Shown: positions 8,347-16,741 of the stretch, in pieces
Numbering within the stretch: the first letter of the stretch is position 1
Layout: each line of letters begins with the position of its first letter
Assembly (NCBI GenBank): GCA_002495625.1
Contig: DAGC01000005.1
Coordinates: forward strand, 62,001-126,000
Direction of reading: 5' to 3'
Length of the DNA stretch: 64,000 nt
From: Methanobacterium sp. UBA375
Lineage (GTDB): Archaea; Methanobacteriota; Methanobacteria; Methanobacteriales; Methanobacteriaceae
Notes under the pieces: generated by a model
Seen by the model: only the letters and a program-made list of their open reading frames with translations
What the model was told of the DNA's origin: nothing
Database searches by the model: none
Program-made: the position numbers and the translations under genes

Positions 8347-8790
8347 TTAACTTAAATCCCACACATACAACTTAAAACAGTAGTCTCCGTGATTTTTAGT
8401 GCCAACAGCCACGTTCTGAGCATCTTCTATATTTCCCTTTGAAATTATGGTCTCACCATCCAGATGGTTTAATTCCACCAGCTTATAATTCATTCCCTGG
8501 AGATTATTATCCAGATATGAACCGGCCAGCTCACCAGCACCAGCAACACCGGTGGCATTGTTACCATTCGCCTTAAGGACCGTTACCATCTCTTCAATTA
8601 AGGTACCTTCAGAGGTGTGATACTGGCCCATAGCATCTAAAGCATCCTGTGCCTGATGAGAGAGGCGTATCTGCTGGGAAGGCAGGATTAAACTCCCCTG
8701 ATCTACACCACTAACCGCAATAAGTATTATAAAAACAGGAATAAGGGCTAAAACCGCATCTAAAGTGAAAATAAATCCATTATCATCCAT
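8347..8790 (-). CDS. Pilin-like secreted or membrane-anchored protein
   Basis: 147 residues. The N-terminus, DDNGFIFTLDAVLALIPVFI, is a short charged head followed by a long hydrophobic helix beginning G-F-I-F-T-L-D. This recalls type IV pilin-like signal peptides, in which cleavage occurs just before the hydrophobic helix, although the usual Lys/Arg-rich head is replaced by Asp residues. The remaining 110 residues are hydrophilic with one cysteine (YCFKLYVWDLS at the end). It lies 27 bases downstream of the AIR-synthase-like gene. The pilin assignment is tentative; a simple membrane-anchored protein is the alternative. Confidence 0.5.
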   Translation of the reverse strand: MDDNGFIFTLDAVLALIPVFIILIAVSGVDQGSLILPSQQIRLSHQAQDALDAMGQYHTSEGTLIEEMVTVLKANGNNATGVAGAGELAGSYLDNNLQGMNYKLVELNHLDGETIISKGNIEDAQNVAVGTKNHGDYCFKLYVWDLS

Positions 8791-8817
8791 AGTGTAATAT
8801 GATCTCTATAAAGACCA

Positions 8818-10179
8818 TTACCTCTCCCTTATCATTTTAACGATATCGTCTTTCTTACTAATAGCTTCCTGGGCAGCATGTGCGGTTTTATCCTTCATGG
8901 ACTGGAAATCCTCCGGTTGGGTATCTCCCACGATTTTTTTAATCTTGGTATAGGCCGCCTCTCTAAAGAGGGGTACCAGCTCGGTTTCTTCCCCATTCTT
9001 TACCAGACGGGATTTACCCTTATCATCCACTTCACCAATCTGGGCTATACGCACACCCACATCAGATATGGCCTTTTTAACCTGGTCCGCCTTATCTTCC
9101 GGGGTTATTATCATCAGGGAATCCACGGATACACCCAACGGATCGATGTTCAGATTTTCCAGCATCTCCAGAACGGTGGGGTTTATAAGTTCCCGGATTT
9201 TTTCCTCATAGAATTTAAGTCCCAAGCCGGTGGTACGTGATATCTCATGGGCATCACCTCTTAACCCGCCGTTGGTTACATCGGTCATGGCATGTACATC
9301 TTGGATTAACCCTGAATTGAAAATAGCTTCTGAGGCCTTTATGAAGTTTATGTCCATGGTCTCCCATACCACATCGAAAAGACCATGATAGAGGGCTGTG
9401 GTGGTGATGGTACCGCCTCCTGAACCCTCAGTGAGTAGTATGACGTCTCCTTCTTCGGCTCTTTTGCGTGCTGTTGGTGGATAGGGTGATACGCCCACGG
9501 CGCCCACGGCGCTGACTAATCTGTCGCCCAGGACCATGTCTCCACCTACTCTCAGGGTACTTCCAGCCACTAAGGGGACGTTTAATAGTTCTGATACTGC
9601 GCATACTCCTGCGGTGAAGTCGAAGAGTTTACCCACGTCACCATCATCGGCCAGGTGGAGGTCGCTTATAATGGCAACGGGGTGGGCGCCCATAACGCAC
9701 ACATCACGCAGGGAAGCCCTGGCAACATGAAAACCACCCAGAAAAGGGTATTCACTTAGTCGGGAGTGTATACCGTCTACTGCTGTGGTTATGTAAAGCT
9801 CTTCAGATCCCATGTTGGTTTTCACCACTCCACCGTCGTCCTGGGCTGATGGGGTGATGAGTGCGCTGCTGTTGGTGCTGGCCACTATATCTGCGATTTT
9901 CTGGTGGACGAAGAAGTCCCCTTCACCCCGGGAGCCCACTCCAATTTCTCCCATTTTCACATGGGCCGGGGGGTAGTTGATCAGGCTTTTTAAAGCAGGG
10001 TCTTCATGTTCCTCGATTTTTAGTGTGTACTTAACTTCCTCTATGACTGCCCGGGCCATTTCACCCGCTTTTTGGGGGTTGATGTCTTTGTATTCCAGTA
10101 TCTTCTCTTGTAAACTATTTTCAATGGTGCTTTCGTCTTCTTTTTTGATTGATTTCCTTACGAATCCTTCAATATCCAC
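8818..10179 (-). CDS. AIR synthase (PurM)-related ATP-binding protein, HypE-like
   Basis: 453 residues with GTG start at 10179 and a GAGGGG ribosome binding site. The central part has PurM-family features: DDGGVVKTN, TTAVDGIHSRLSEYPFLGG (a substrate/metal-binding Asp), GAHPVAIISDLHLAD, LLTEGSGGGTITTTAL and MTDVTNGGLRGDAHEIS. These place it in the superfamily of PurM, ThiL, SelD and HypE, which activate a carbonyl, carboxylate or selenide oxygen with ATP. It has an extra N-terminal helical domain of about 80 residues and a C-terminal extension. Related archaeal proteins are annotated as hydrogenase-maturation-factor-like, but the actual substrate is unknown. Confidence 0.75.
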   Translation of the reverse strand: MDIEGFVRKSIKKEDESTIENSLQEKILEYKDINPQKAGEMARAVIEEVKYTLKIEEHEDPALKSLINYPPAHVKMGEIGVGSRGEGDFFVHQKIADIVASTNSSALITPSAQDDGGVVKTNMGSEELYITTAVDGIHSRLSEYPFLGGFHVARASLRDVCVMGAHPVAIISDLHLADDGDVGKLFDFTAGVCAVSELLNVPLVAGSTLRVGGDMVLGDRLVSAVGAVGVSPYPPTARKRAEEGDVILLTEGSGGGTITTTALYHGLFDVVWETMDINFIKASEAIFNSGLIQDVHAMTDVTNGGLRGDAHEISRTTGLGLKFYEEKIRELINPTVLEMLENLNIDPLGVSVDSLMIITPEDKADQVKKAISDVGVRIAQIGEVDDKGKSRLVKNGEETELVPLFREAAYTKIKKIVGDTQPEDFQSMKDKTAHAAQEAISKKDDIVKMIRER

Positions 10180-10249
10180 GGTTAACCCCTCTTTGAGATA
10201 TGTTTTCTGGGCAAGTTCCTATTTGATAATACTTATATATAAATTTTTA

Positions 10250-10861
10250 TTATTCTATCAGTTCTACAAAATTTTCCAAAATCTTAAGCCCAGTCTGCCC
10301 GCTTTTTTCCGGGTGGAACTGGGTGGCGAATATCTGGTCTTTACAGATTACAGCGGGGACTTCCACACCGTAATCAACGGTGGCAGCGATTATGTTTTCG
10401 TCAGAAGGTGACACATAGTAGGAGTGTACGAAGTACATGTAATCGTCTTTGATATCCTCTAAAATCGGACAGGAACGTTTAATCTGTAAGTTGTTCCATC
10501 CCATATGGGGTATTTTAAACCCTTCATTAATTAAGGAGTCTGGGAATTTTTTTACTCCTCCTTCGAATATGTTCAATCCTTCAACGCCTTCGCTTTCCTG
10601 GCTCCGGCTGAATAAAACCTGTAAACCCATACAAATTCCTAAAAATGGCTTTCCACTGTCTACATGTTCGTGGATGGTGTTTCCATACTTCCGCAGGTTG
10701 TTCATGGTGTGTCCAAAGGCACCCACTCCGGGTAGAACCAGTGCTTCGGCTTTCTGCAGGTCATTTAGATCGTTGGTTACCCTGGTTTCCACTCCAATTT
10801 TGGTGAAGCCGTTCTTGATGCTCTTCAGATTTCCGGATCCATAATCTATAATGGTTATCAT
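10250..10861 (-). CDS. hisH: Imidazole glycerol phosphate synthase, glutaminase subunit HisH
   Basis: 203 residues. It supplies ammonia from glutamine to HisF in histidine biosynthesis. The triad is visible: Cys77 in GICMGLQ, and His183 and Glu185 in QFHPEKSG. The N-terminal IIDYGSGNLKS is characteristic of HisH. Length matches the family. It follows the nucleotidyltransferase-cupin gene by 77 bases. Its partner hisF is at 42759-43520 and hisG at 37914-38774, so the his genes are dispersed, as is usual in methanogens. No Shine-Dalgarno sequence is visible before the ATG. Confidence 0.96.
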   Translation of the reverse strand: MITIIDYGSGNLKSIKNGFTKIGVETRVTNDLNDLQKAEALVLPGVGAFGHTMNNLRKYGNTIHEHVDSGKPFLGICMGLQVLFSRSQESEGVEGLNIFEGGVKKFPDSLINEGFKIPHMGWNNLQIKRSCPILEDIKDDYMYFVHSYYVSPSDENIIAATVDYGVEVPAVICKDQIFATQFHPEKSGQTGLKILENFVELIE

Positions 10862-10938
10862 AATTAAATTTTCTTTGTAAATTTTTGTTTTTAAAATAAA
10901 AAATGTAAATAGATGTTTTGGTGGTAAATAGGGGCTGT

Positions 10939-11946
10939 CTATCTGGTTTCATAGAAATCTTTAACCCTTTCGGTGTCGTCCAGGTGGGGGGTGGAGACTT
11001 CATGGAGTACGGTGTTTTCCATGGCTACGATGGAGTGTTTTTCATGGGGTTTAATGCGTATGGTGTCGTTTTTACCGAAATAATCCTTCCGGTCCTCGAA
11101 TTCTATGTAACCGGCACCACTGACGATGTACATGGTTTCATCCTTTTTAGTGTGGTAGTGGAAGGAGGTTTGGAAGCCTTCCTTCAGGAACAGTTCCTTG
11201 GTGAGGTATTTGTCTGTGTGGATCAGTATTTTTTCGTATCCCCAGGGTTTGTCTTCCCGGTTTTTGTATTCTTTTCGGATTTCTTCCAGTTCCTTGGTGG
11301 TGTCGATGGCCATCCAGAACAACCCGTCTTCCTTGTAGTAACCGAGCTTGTTTTCCTTAGCAAGCATGGGAAAGACGGTTTTTTCGATATCTCCCACTTC
11401 AAATTCTCCGAAGTCTATTTCGCCCTGGGAAAAATACACTCCTCCATTTATGTAGTAGTCCAGAACGGGTTTTTCTTTAAATGAAACTAATCTGTCTCCG
11501 CTTACTTCCACTATTCCGTAGGGTGAGACCATTTTGGTTATGAATATGGATAAGGGATAGTCTGATTTTTCACCCTGTTCGATCATCTTCTTTATGTTTA
11601 AATCAGCCACTACATCCCCGTTCCTGATAACGGATTGTTCATTATTTTTTAAACTTTCCATTCCAAGTCTGATGGCGTTTAAAGTACCGAGGGGTTTGTC
11701 TTCCTGGATGTATTCAACATCCACTCCCATATAGTTATCTCCGTACCTTTCTTCGATTTTTTCACCCAGAAATCCGGTTAAAAGGATTGCCTTGTCAACA
11801 CCGGCGCTTTTAAAATCGAAAAGCTGCTTGTCCAGTATGGTGTAGTTATCTTTAATTTCAACTAAGGGTTTGGGAATTTTCTCTGTAAGAGGTCTTAATC
11901 TCTTTCCAAATCCTCCGCAAAGAATTAAACCCACTGTTTTGGTCAT
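10939..11946 (-). CDS. Sugar-phosphate nucleotidyltransferase fused to a cupin domain
   Basis: 335 residues. Residues 1-230 are a nucleotidyltransferase with ILCGGFGKRLRPLTEKIPKP as its nucleotide-binding signature, then IRNGDVVAD (metal-binding Asp) and a GIVEVSGDRLVSFKEKP segment. Residues 245-335 form a cupin with FHYHTKKDETMYIVSGAGYI as the metal-binding box. The layout is a short version of mannose-1-phosphate guanylyltransferase/mannose-6-phosphate isomerase type II enzymes. It probably makes a nucleotide sugar for glycans or glycoproteins; which sugar is not inferable. It sits between cfbD and hisH. Confidence 0.82.
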   Translation of the reverse strand: MTKTVGLILCGGFGKRLRPLTEKIPKPLVEIKDNYTILDKQLFDFKSAGVDKAILLTGFLGEKIEERYGDNYMGVDVEYIQEDKPLGTLNAIRLGMESLKNNEQSVIRNGDVVADLNIKKMIEQGEKSDYPLSIFITKMVSPYGIVEVSGDRLVSFKEKPVLDYYINGGVYFSQGEIDFGEFEVGDIEKTVFPMLAKENKLGYYKEDGLFWMAIDTTKELEEIRKEYKNREDKPWGYEKILIHTDKYLTKELFLKEGFQTSFHYHTKKDETMYIVSGAGYIEFEDRKDYFGKNDTIRIKPHEKHSIVAMENTVLHEVSTPHLDDTERVKDFYETR

Positions 11947-11996
11947 AATATCACCTTATAATTTAATTCTTGATTTTTGATTAATATAAACGTTTA

Positions 11997-13082
11997 TTAA
12001 ATTAGTATTTCTTGGTTCATCAATTCTCTTAAAACCAGTCCAAAATCGGAGGGGACAACTTCTGATGTGCCCAGGGTTTTGGCATGGGCGTCTAACTCGG
12101 TAACTACGTAATCGTATCCCAATTTTTTCAGGGGTTCCACCAGACGTGGGCCGTCAGTAACTGCTATACTAACCCCAGGAACGGTTTCAATGGGGAGAGC
12201 ATGTGGTACTCCGGCAACTACTACTAAGTCAAAGGATCCATCCTTTAATAACTCAGCAGCTTTTTCTCCAGTTTGAGGATATTCATCTAACCCGCCTGTG
12301 ATATAGTCTACGAAGGTACCTTCTTTTTCCAGTTCTTCCCTGATGTTTCGTGCATGCTGTCTTATGCGGGGGAGGCCCACATCCTCATCGAGGTTGGCGA
12401 TTATCGTGGGGTGGTTATTTTCATTAAATTTTTTAAATGGCAATTTTAATAGGTCGGCGAATAGGTAGGAAGTTTCTTTTTTAGCATTTAAAACCAGGGC
12501 AACTTTATCCCCCCTTTCTAGACTGGAAAGGAGAATTTTACCCACTTTTTCCTTGAGGTCTCCATAGGAAGGCTGGATATATTCTCCCTGGGCCATACCT
12601 CTGGTTTTTTCAATTTCTGTGGCTTTTTTAAGCATCTTCGTCTGTCTGTCTCTTTCTTCAGCGGATATGATTCCTTCCTCTGCTGCAGCATCGAGAACAG
12701 CTATAGCTCCTTCAGTGTTGTCTCCCTCACTTAACCCGCCGTGGGATTCAATAGCCAGTACCTGGGCTTTTGTATTTACATTTTCCACGGCTTCTTTCAG
12801 GTCTTCTCCGATGATCATACTGGCACAGGTTCCAACTATCCCAACTAACTTGGGTGAGAACATGGAATCCACTTTCTGGAGGGTTTCCTCCAGTTTCTCA
12901 GAGGCTCCGAATATGAAGTCGTTTTCAGACATGGCAGTGGTCACCACCCGCACACCGTCATTTTCCAGGAGACGGCCTGTACGGAAGCAACACCCATGCG
13001 GTCCGTGTAATACGATTACATCGGCGTTTAAATCGCGTAAAGTGTAAAGTGCAGCTGCAATAGGGCTTGGTCTCGGATGCAT
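11997..13082 (-). CDS. cfbD: Ni-sirohydrochlorin a,c-diamide reductive cyclase, catalytic subunit CfbD
   Basis: 361 residues, nitrogenase-component-1-like. With the NifH-like CfbC it reduces and cyclises Ni-sirohydrochlorin a,c-diamide in the synthesis of coenzyme F430, the nickel cofactor of methyl-CoM reductase. The N-terminus MHPRPSPIAAALYTLRDL, the cluster-ligating HGPHGCCFRTGRLLE and GIVGTCASMIIGEDL, and TRGMAQGEYIQPSYGD are typical of the methanogen protein. cfbC is not in the window. The gene is divergent from sfsA, and their promoters share the gap 13083-13190. This is one of the clearest methanogen markers in the window. Confidence 0.95.
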   Translation of the reverse strand: MHPRPSPIAAALYTLRDLNADVIVLHGPHGCCFRTGRLLENDGVRVVTTAMSENDFIFGASEKLEETLQKVDSMFSPKLVGIVGTCASMIIGEDLKEAVENVNTKAQVLAIESHGGLSEGDNTEGAIAVLDAAAEEGIISAEERDRQTKMLKKATEIEKTRGMAQGEYIQPSYGDLKEKVGKILLSSLERGDKVALVLNAKKETSYLFADLLKLPFKKFNENNHPTIIANLDEDVGLPRIRQHARNIREELEKEGTFVDYITGGLDEYPQTGEKAAELLKDGSFDLVVVAGVPHALPIETVPGVSIAVTDGPRLVEPLKKLGYDYVVTELDAHAKTLGTSEVVPSDFGLVLRELMNQEILI

Positions 13083-13152
13083 GATCTACCTCATTTTCCA
13101 AATAATTACCTTATTTCATTAGTAAACTAGGGATTGAAATTATAAAGATTTG

Positions 13153-13163
13153 CTTATATAAAT
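13153..13163 (+). promoter_or_regulatory. Probable TATA box of sfsA
   Basis: CTTATATAAAT lies 28-38 bases before the sfsA start. Transcription would then begin about 25 bases downstream, giving a very short leader that still contains the GGAG at 13181-13184. Position and sequence only. Confidence 0.5.
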
Positions 13164-13190
13164 TTATAAGAAAAAAGTTTGGAGAAAATG

Positions 13191-13910
13191 ATGATTATCA
13201 CAGATTTACTAACTGGGTTCTTTAGGGAAAGGCCAAACAGGTTCACTGTAAAGTTCAATATGGATAAAAAAACCGAACTAGCCCATTTAAGAGATCCTGG
13301 GAGACTTACTGAACTTTTACGGCCTAATGTTATGCTTCTCCTAAGACCAGCCCAGAATGCTGCAAACCGGAAGACGAAATACGATGTCCTGGCTGTTTTA
13401 CATGAAGACAGATGGGTTTTGATAAATTCCGGATTCCACAGTGACATAGCAGAAGAACTGATAGAATCTGGAATAATAGATGAATTTAAGGGGTATTCTA
13501 TAGAAAAAAGGGAGTACACCTATGGAAACAGCAGGCTTGATTTTTCACTTACAAATGAAGAGACGAGTGAAAAGTTACTACTTGAAGTCAAGGGCTGCAC
13601 CCTGGTAGAGGAAGGATTGGCTAAATTCCCAGACGCACCCACCCTCAGGGGTAAAAGGCACGTGGAAGAGCTTATCAAGGCTAGACAGGAAGGTTACAAT
13701 TCAGCAGTTCTTTTCCTTATAATGAGGGATGATGCAGTAGAATTCAGTCCTAACTGGGAGATGGATCCCGAGTTTTCAAAGGCCCTTAAGATTGCCCGGG
13801 AAACAGGGGTTGACATAATTGCCTATTCCTTTGAAATTATTTTAAAAGATATTTTAAACGGGTCATATTTAGAAATAAAACCACTAAAACTGGTTGATGT
13901 TGAGATTTAA
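13191..13910 (+). CDS. sfsA: SfsA family protein (sugar fermentation stimulation protein homologue)
   Basis: About 239 residues. The open frame reaches back to a TTG at 13179, but GGAG at 13181-13184 lies inside that extension, so the ATG at 13191 (six-base spacing) is the better start; ATG 13188 is possible. Family landmarks: DPGRLTELLRP, the NSGFHSDIAEELIE segment, LLEVKGCTLVEEGLAKFPDAPT and RGKRHVEEL. SfsA has a nuclease-like (PD-(D/E)xK-type) core with the D/E-V-K motif visible here; its cellular role in archaea is not established. Its TAA (13908-13910) shares TTAA with the stop of the convergent P-type ATPase. Confidence 0.9.
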   Translation: MIITDLLTGFFRERPNRFTVKFNMDKKTELAHLRDPGRLTELLRPNVMLLLRPAQNAANRKTKYDVLAVLHEDRWVLINSGFHSDIAEELIESGIIDEFKGYSIEKREYTYGNSRLDFSLTNEETSEKLLLEVKGCTLVEEGLAKFPDAPTLRGKRHVEELIKARQEGYNSAVLFLIMRDDAVEFSPNWEMDPEFSKALKIARETGVDIIAYSFEIILKDILNGSYLEIKPLKLVDVEI

Positions 13911-16630
13911 TTGCTGATATATTTCCTCAATTCCTCTGCAAAGAATATTATGGGGATAAATGGGAGTAGATAAAGCCATTCATTTAATCCCAGGGCCGTG
14001 GTGCTGAAAATATTCTGCAACAATGGAATATAGATGATGGATAACAGTACGATAACTTCAAAAATTATTCCTCGGATGATCCATTTATTTTTAAACAATC
14101 CCACCTTGAAAGCAGAGGTTCTGGTGGTCTGACATCCTAACAGATTCCCAATCTGAGCCACAACGATACCGGCAAAGACCATGGTGGTAGCCTTTAGATA
14201 AAGAGGGTCGCTGAAGGATAGGTCAATTCCAAAAGACCAGCCAGCACTGAAAAGAACCCAGAAATACCCGGACATAACCAGAACGGCTTCAATAAGCCCC
14301 AAAAATACGTATCCCCTGATGATAACGAAACGGTTAAGCAGTCCCTCTTTCCGGGAGCGGGGAGGACGATCCATAACATCGGATTCAGAGGGACCTACCC
14401 CTAGAGCCAGTGCCGGGAGCGTGTCTGTTCCCAGATCAATGGCCAGTATCTGCATAACCGTGATGGGCAGCGGAATACCGAGGACGACCATTAAAACAAA
14501 GGGGATGATTTCCGCGGTTTCATGGCTGAAAATATAGGTGATGAACTTCCTAATATTCTCATAGATGGTGCGACCTTCCTTGATGGCACCTACTATAGTG
14601 GCAAAATTATCATCGGTTAAGATCATATCAGAAGCTTCTTTAGCCACATCCGTACCGGTAATTCCCATGGCCACCCCTATATCTGCCTTTTTAAGGGCGG
14701 GGGCATCGTTAACACCATCACCGGTCATGGCCACTATTTCATCTTCACTTTCCAGTAGGGATGCAATCCGCATTTTATGCTCCGGCACCGCCCTGGCAAA
14801 TATCACATTACAATCACCCCTTAAAATCTCTTTAACCTGCTCATCGGATAGTTTATCCAATTCTTTACCCTTGATAATCTGACAAGGTTCACCACTTATA
14901 ATCCCTACTTCTTCTGCTATGGACTGGGCAGTCAAACCATAATCACCGGTGATCATCAAGATCCTGATCCCAGCCCGGTGACAATCTTCGACTGCAGGTT
15001 TAACCTCCGGGCGGGGAGGATCCTGCATAGCCATCATACCCACAAAAACCATATCCCTCTCCACACTCTGAGGCTGATAATCCTCAAAATCAGAGGATAA
15101 TTCCCGGTAGGCCATACCAAGAATTCTCAGTCCAGAAGCGGCCAGTTCATCATGCACTTTAATTATTTGTTCTTTTTCTTCTTCGGAAAAAGTTCTAGCC
15201 TCTCCATTAACCGATATCTGGCTGGAAAGGGCTATCATCTTTTTAGGGGCTCCTTTAATGTAAGCCATTTTAACCGGGCCTTTTTGGTGGATGGAACTCA
15301 TGGATTTTCTTTTAGAATCAAATGGAAGCTCAAAGATTTGGGGCTGTTCTTCTATCCTCTCCTTCCAGTCAAATCCATTTTTACGGGCAGCCACCAGGAG
15401 AGCCGCTTCTGTGGGATCACCCAGAATTTTCCATTTCTCACCAGATTTAGAAGGTTCTACCAGTTTGGCGTCATTGGCAAAGGTGGCTGAACGCATCAAA
15501 AGCCTTAATTCTCTGATTTGTTCCTGGGAGACCTCTTTTCCCTGATGCAGAAATTCACCCTGTGGTTCGTATCCCGTACCGGTTACGTCTAGAATTTCAT
15601 AGGGTATCCATATTTTACGTACGGTCATCTCATTCCTGGTTAGGGTTCCTGTTTTATCGGTACAAATGATGTTGGTTGATCCCAGGGTTTCCACACTGGA
15701 AAGACGTTTTATAAGGGCGTTTTTTCGTGCCATTTTCTGCACCGAAGCCGCCAAAGACAGGGTAACGGTAGGAAGCAGACCTTCAGGTATATTGGCCACG
15801 GTCAGGCCGATGGCGAAAAGAAAAGCCACGGAAAGAGGTAAACTAACCAGGTAGATATTCACTGTAAAGAGGATTAATCCCATTAAAACGGCCAGAATAG
15901 CTATAATCTGGGTTACCCGGCGTAATTCTTTTTGTAGAGGGCTGAGTTCGTCCTTAACCTCCTGGGTAAGTGCGGCGATTTTGTTAAATTCTGTATGTAC
16001 ACCGGTTGCAAATACTACAGCCCTCCCAGAACCGGAAGCAACACTGGTCCCGGCGAAAACAAGGTTATGTACTTCAACGGGATTTTCATCCCCCTCTTCA
16101 ACTTCCGCCACTTTCCATACGGGTTTTGATTCTCCAGTGAGGGTTGAAGAATCCACCTTCATCTGGAAGGCTTCCACCAGACGGGCGTCGGCAGAGATGT
16201 TATCCCCTTCTTCCAGTATCATGATGTCTCCAGGAACCAGTTGGGAGGAAAGTATTTCACTTTCTTTTCCATCCCTTATCACCTTAGTAGTAGTGGGTAA
16301 AATCCTTTTAAGGGCTTCAATGGCTTTTTCTGCCTGGTATTCCTGCCAGAAACTGAATATAGCGTTGATAATTATCACCGCTATAATGGCCAATCCCAGC
16401 TGGGGCGTACCTGATATAAAAGCAAGTATACTAGCCGCCCAAAGAAGTAAGGCTAGAAGTTGGTATAAGTTAGCTAAAAACTCGTAAATAATGGGGGTTT
16501 TTTTAATTTCCTCAATCTGATTAGCACCATATTTTTCCAGGCGTTTTCCAGCATCTTCGGTACTTAAACCCCTCTTTGAAGTCTCTAATTCGCTATAAAC
16601 TTCAGATGAAGGGAGTTTATAGATCCTCAT
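13907..16630 (-). CDS. P2-type cation-transporting ATPase, Na,K-ATPase-like
   Basis: About 907 residues. The frame extends to a TTG at 16672, but the ATG at 16630 (MRIYKLPSSEVYSELETSKRGLS) fits the family N-terminus better; no good ribosome binding site decides it. Visible: TGES (dephosphorylation loop), DKTGTLTRNEMTV (phosphorylated Asp), KGAPKKMI (nucleotide domain), TGDGVNDAPALKKAD (hinge), and about ten membrane helices. The M4 motif VANIPEGLLPTVTLSL and the M6 motif AIDLGTDTLPALALG followed by ESDVMDRPPR resemble Na,K/H,K-ATPases (P2C) more than calcium pumps. It probably exports Na+ or another cation at the cost of ATP; ion specificity is inference. Confidence 0.88.
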   Translation of the reverse strand: MRIYKLPSSEVYSELETSKRGLSTEDAGKRLEKYGANQIEEIKKTPIIYEFLANLYQLLALLLWAASILAFISGTPQLGLAIIAVIIINAIFSFWQEYQAEKAIEALKRILPTTTKVIRDGKESEILSSQLVPGDIMILEEGDNISADARLVEAFQMKVDSSTLTGESKPVWKVAEVEEGDENPVEVHNLVFAGTSVASGSGRAVVFATGVHTEFNKIAALTQEVKDELSPLQKELRRVTQIIAILAVLMGLILFTVNIYLVSLPLSVAFLFAIGLTVANIPEGLLPTVTLSLAASVQKMARKNALIKRLSSVETLGSTNIICTDKTGTLTRNEMTVRKIWIPYEILDVTGTGYEPQGEFLHQGKEVSQEQIRELRLLMRSATFANDAKLVEPSKSGEKWKILGDPTEAALLVAARKNGFDWKERIEEQPQIFELPFDSKRKSMSSIHQKGPVKMAYIKGAPKKMIALSSQISVNGEARTFSEEEKEQIIKVHDELAASGLRILGMAYRELSSDFEDYQPQSVERDMVFVGMMAMQDPPRPEVKPAVEDCHRAGIRILMITGDYGLTAQSIAEEVGIISGEPCQIIKGKELDKLSDEQVKEILRGDCNVIFARAVPEHKMRIASLLESEDEIVAMTGDGVNDAPALKKADIGVAMGITGTDVAKEASDMILTDDNFATIVGAIKEGRTIYENIRKFITYIFSHETAEIIPFVLMVVLGIPLPITVMQILAIDLGTDTLPALALGVGPSESDVMDRPPRSRKEGLLNRFVIIRGYVFLGLIEAVLVMSGYFWVLFSAGWSFGIDLSFSDPLYLKATTMVFAGIVVAQIGNLLGCQTTRTSAFKVGLFKNKWIIRGIIFEVIVLLSIIYIPLLQNIFSTTALGLNEWLYLLPFIPIIFFAEELRKYISN

Positions 16631-16741
16631 TTTACACTTGAAATATACCTCTCTGTCTGTTAGTAGTACCAATCTTTATAGAGCTTATAAAACAAATAAT
16701 TATTGATGAATAGTATTAGAATGGTTAAATCGTGATTTTTT

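Noticed and set aside
13179..13190. TTG at 13179 as the sfsA start
   Set aside because: The GGAG that serves as ribosome binding site lies at 13181-13184, inside that extension.
15981..16487. 168-codon plus-strand open frame inside the P-type ATPase gene
   Set aside because: It is opposite the conserved actuator domain, and its sequence is low-complexity Ser/Thr-rich as expected from a shadow.
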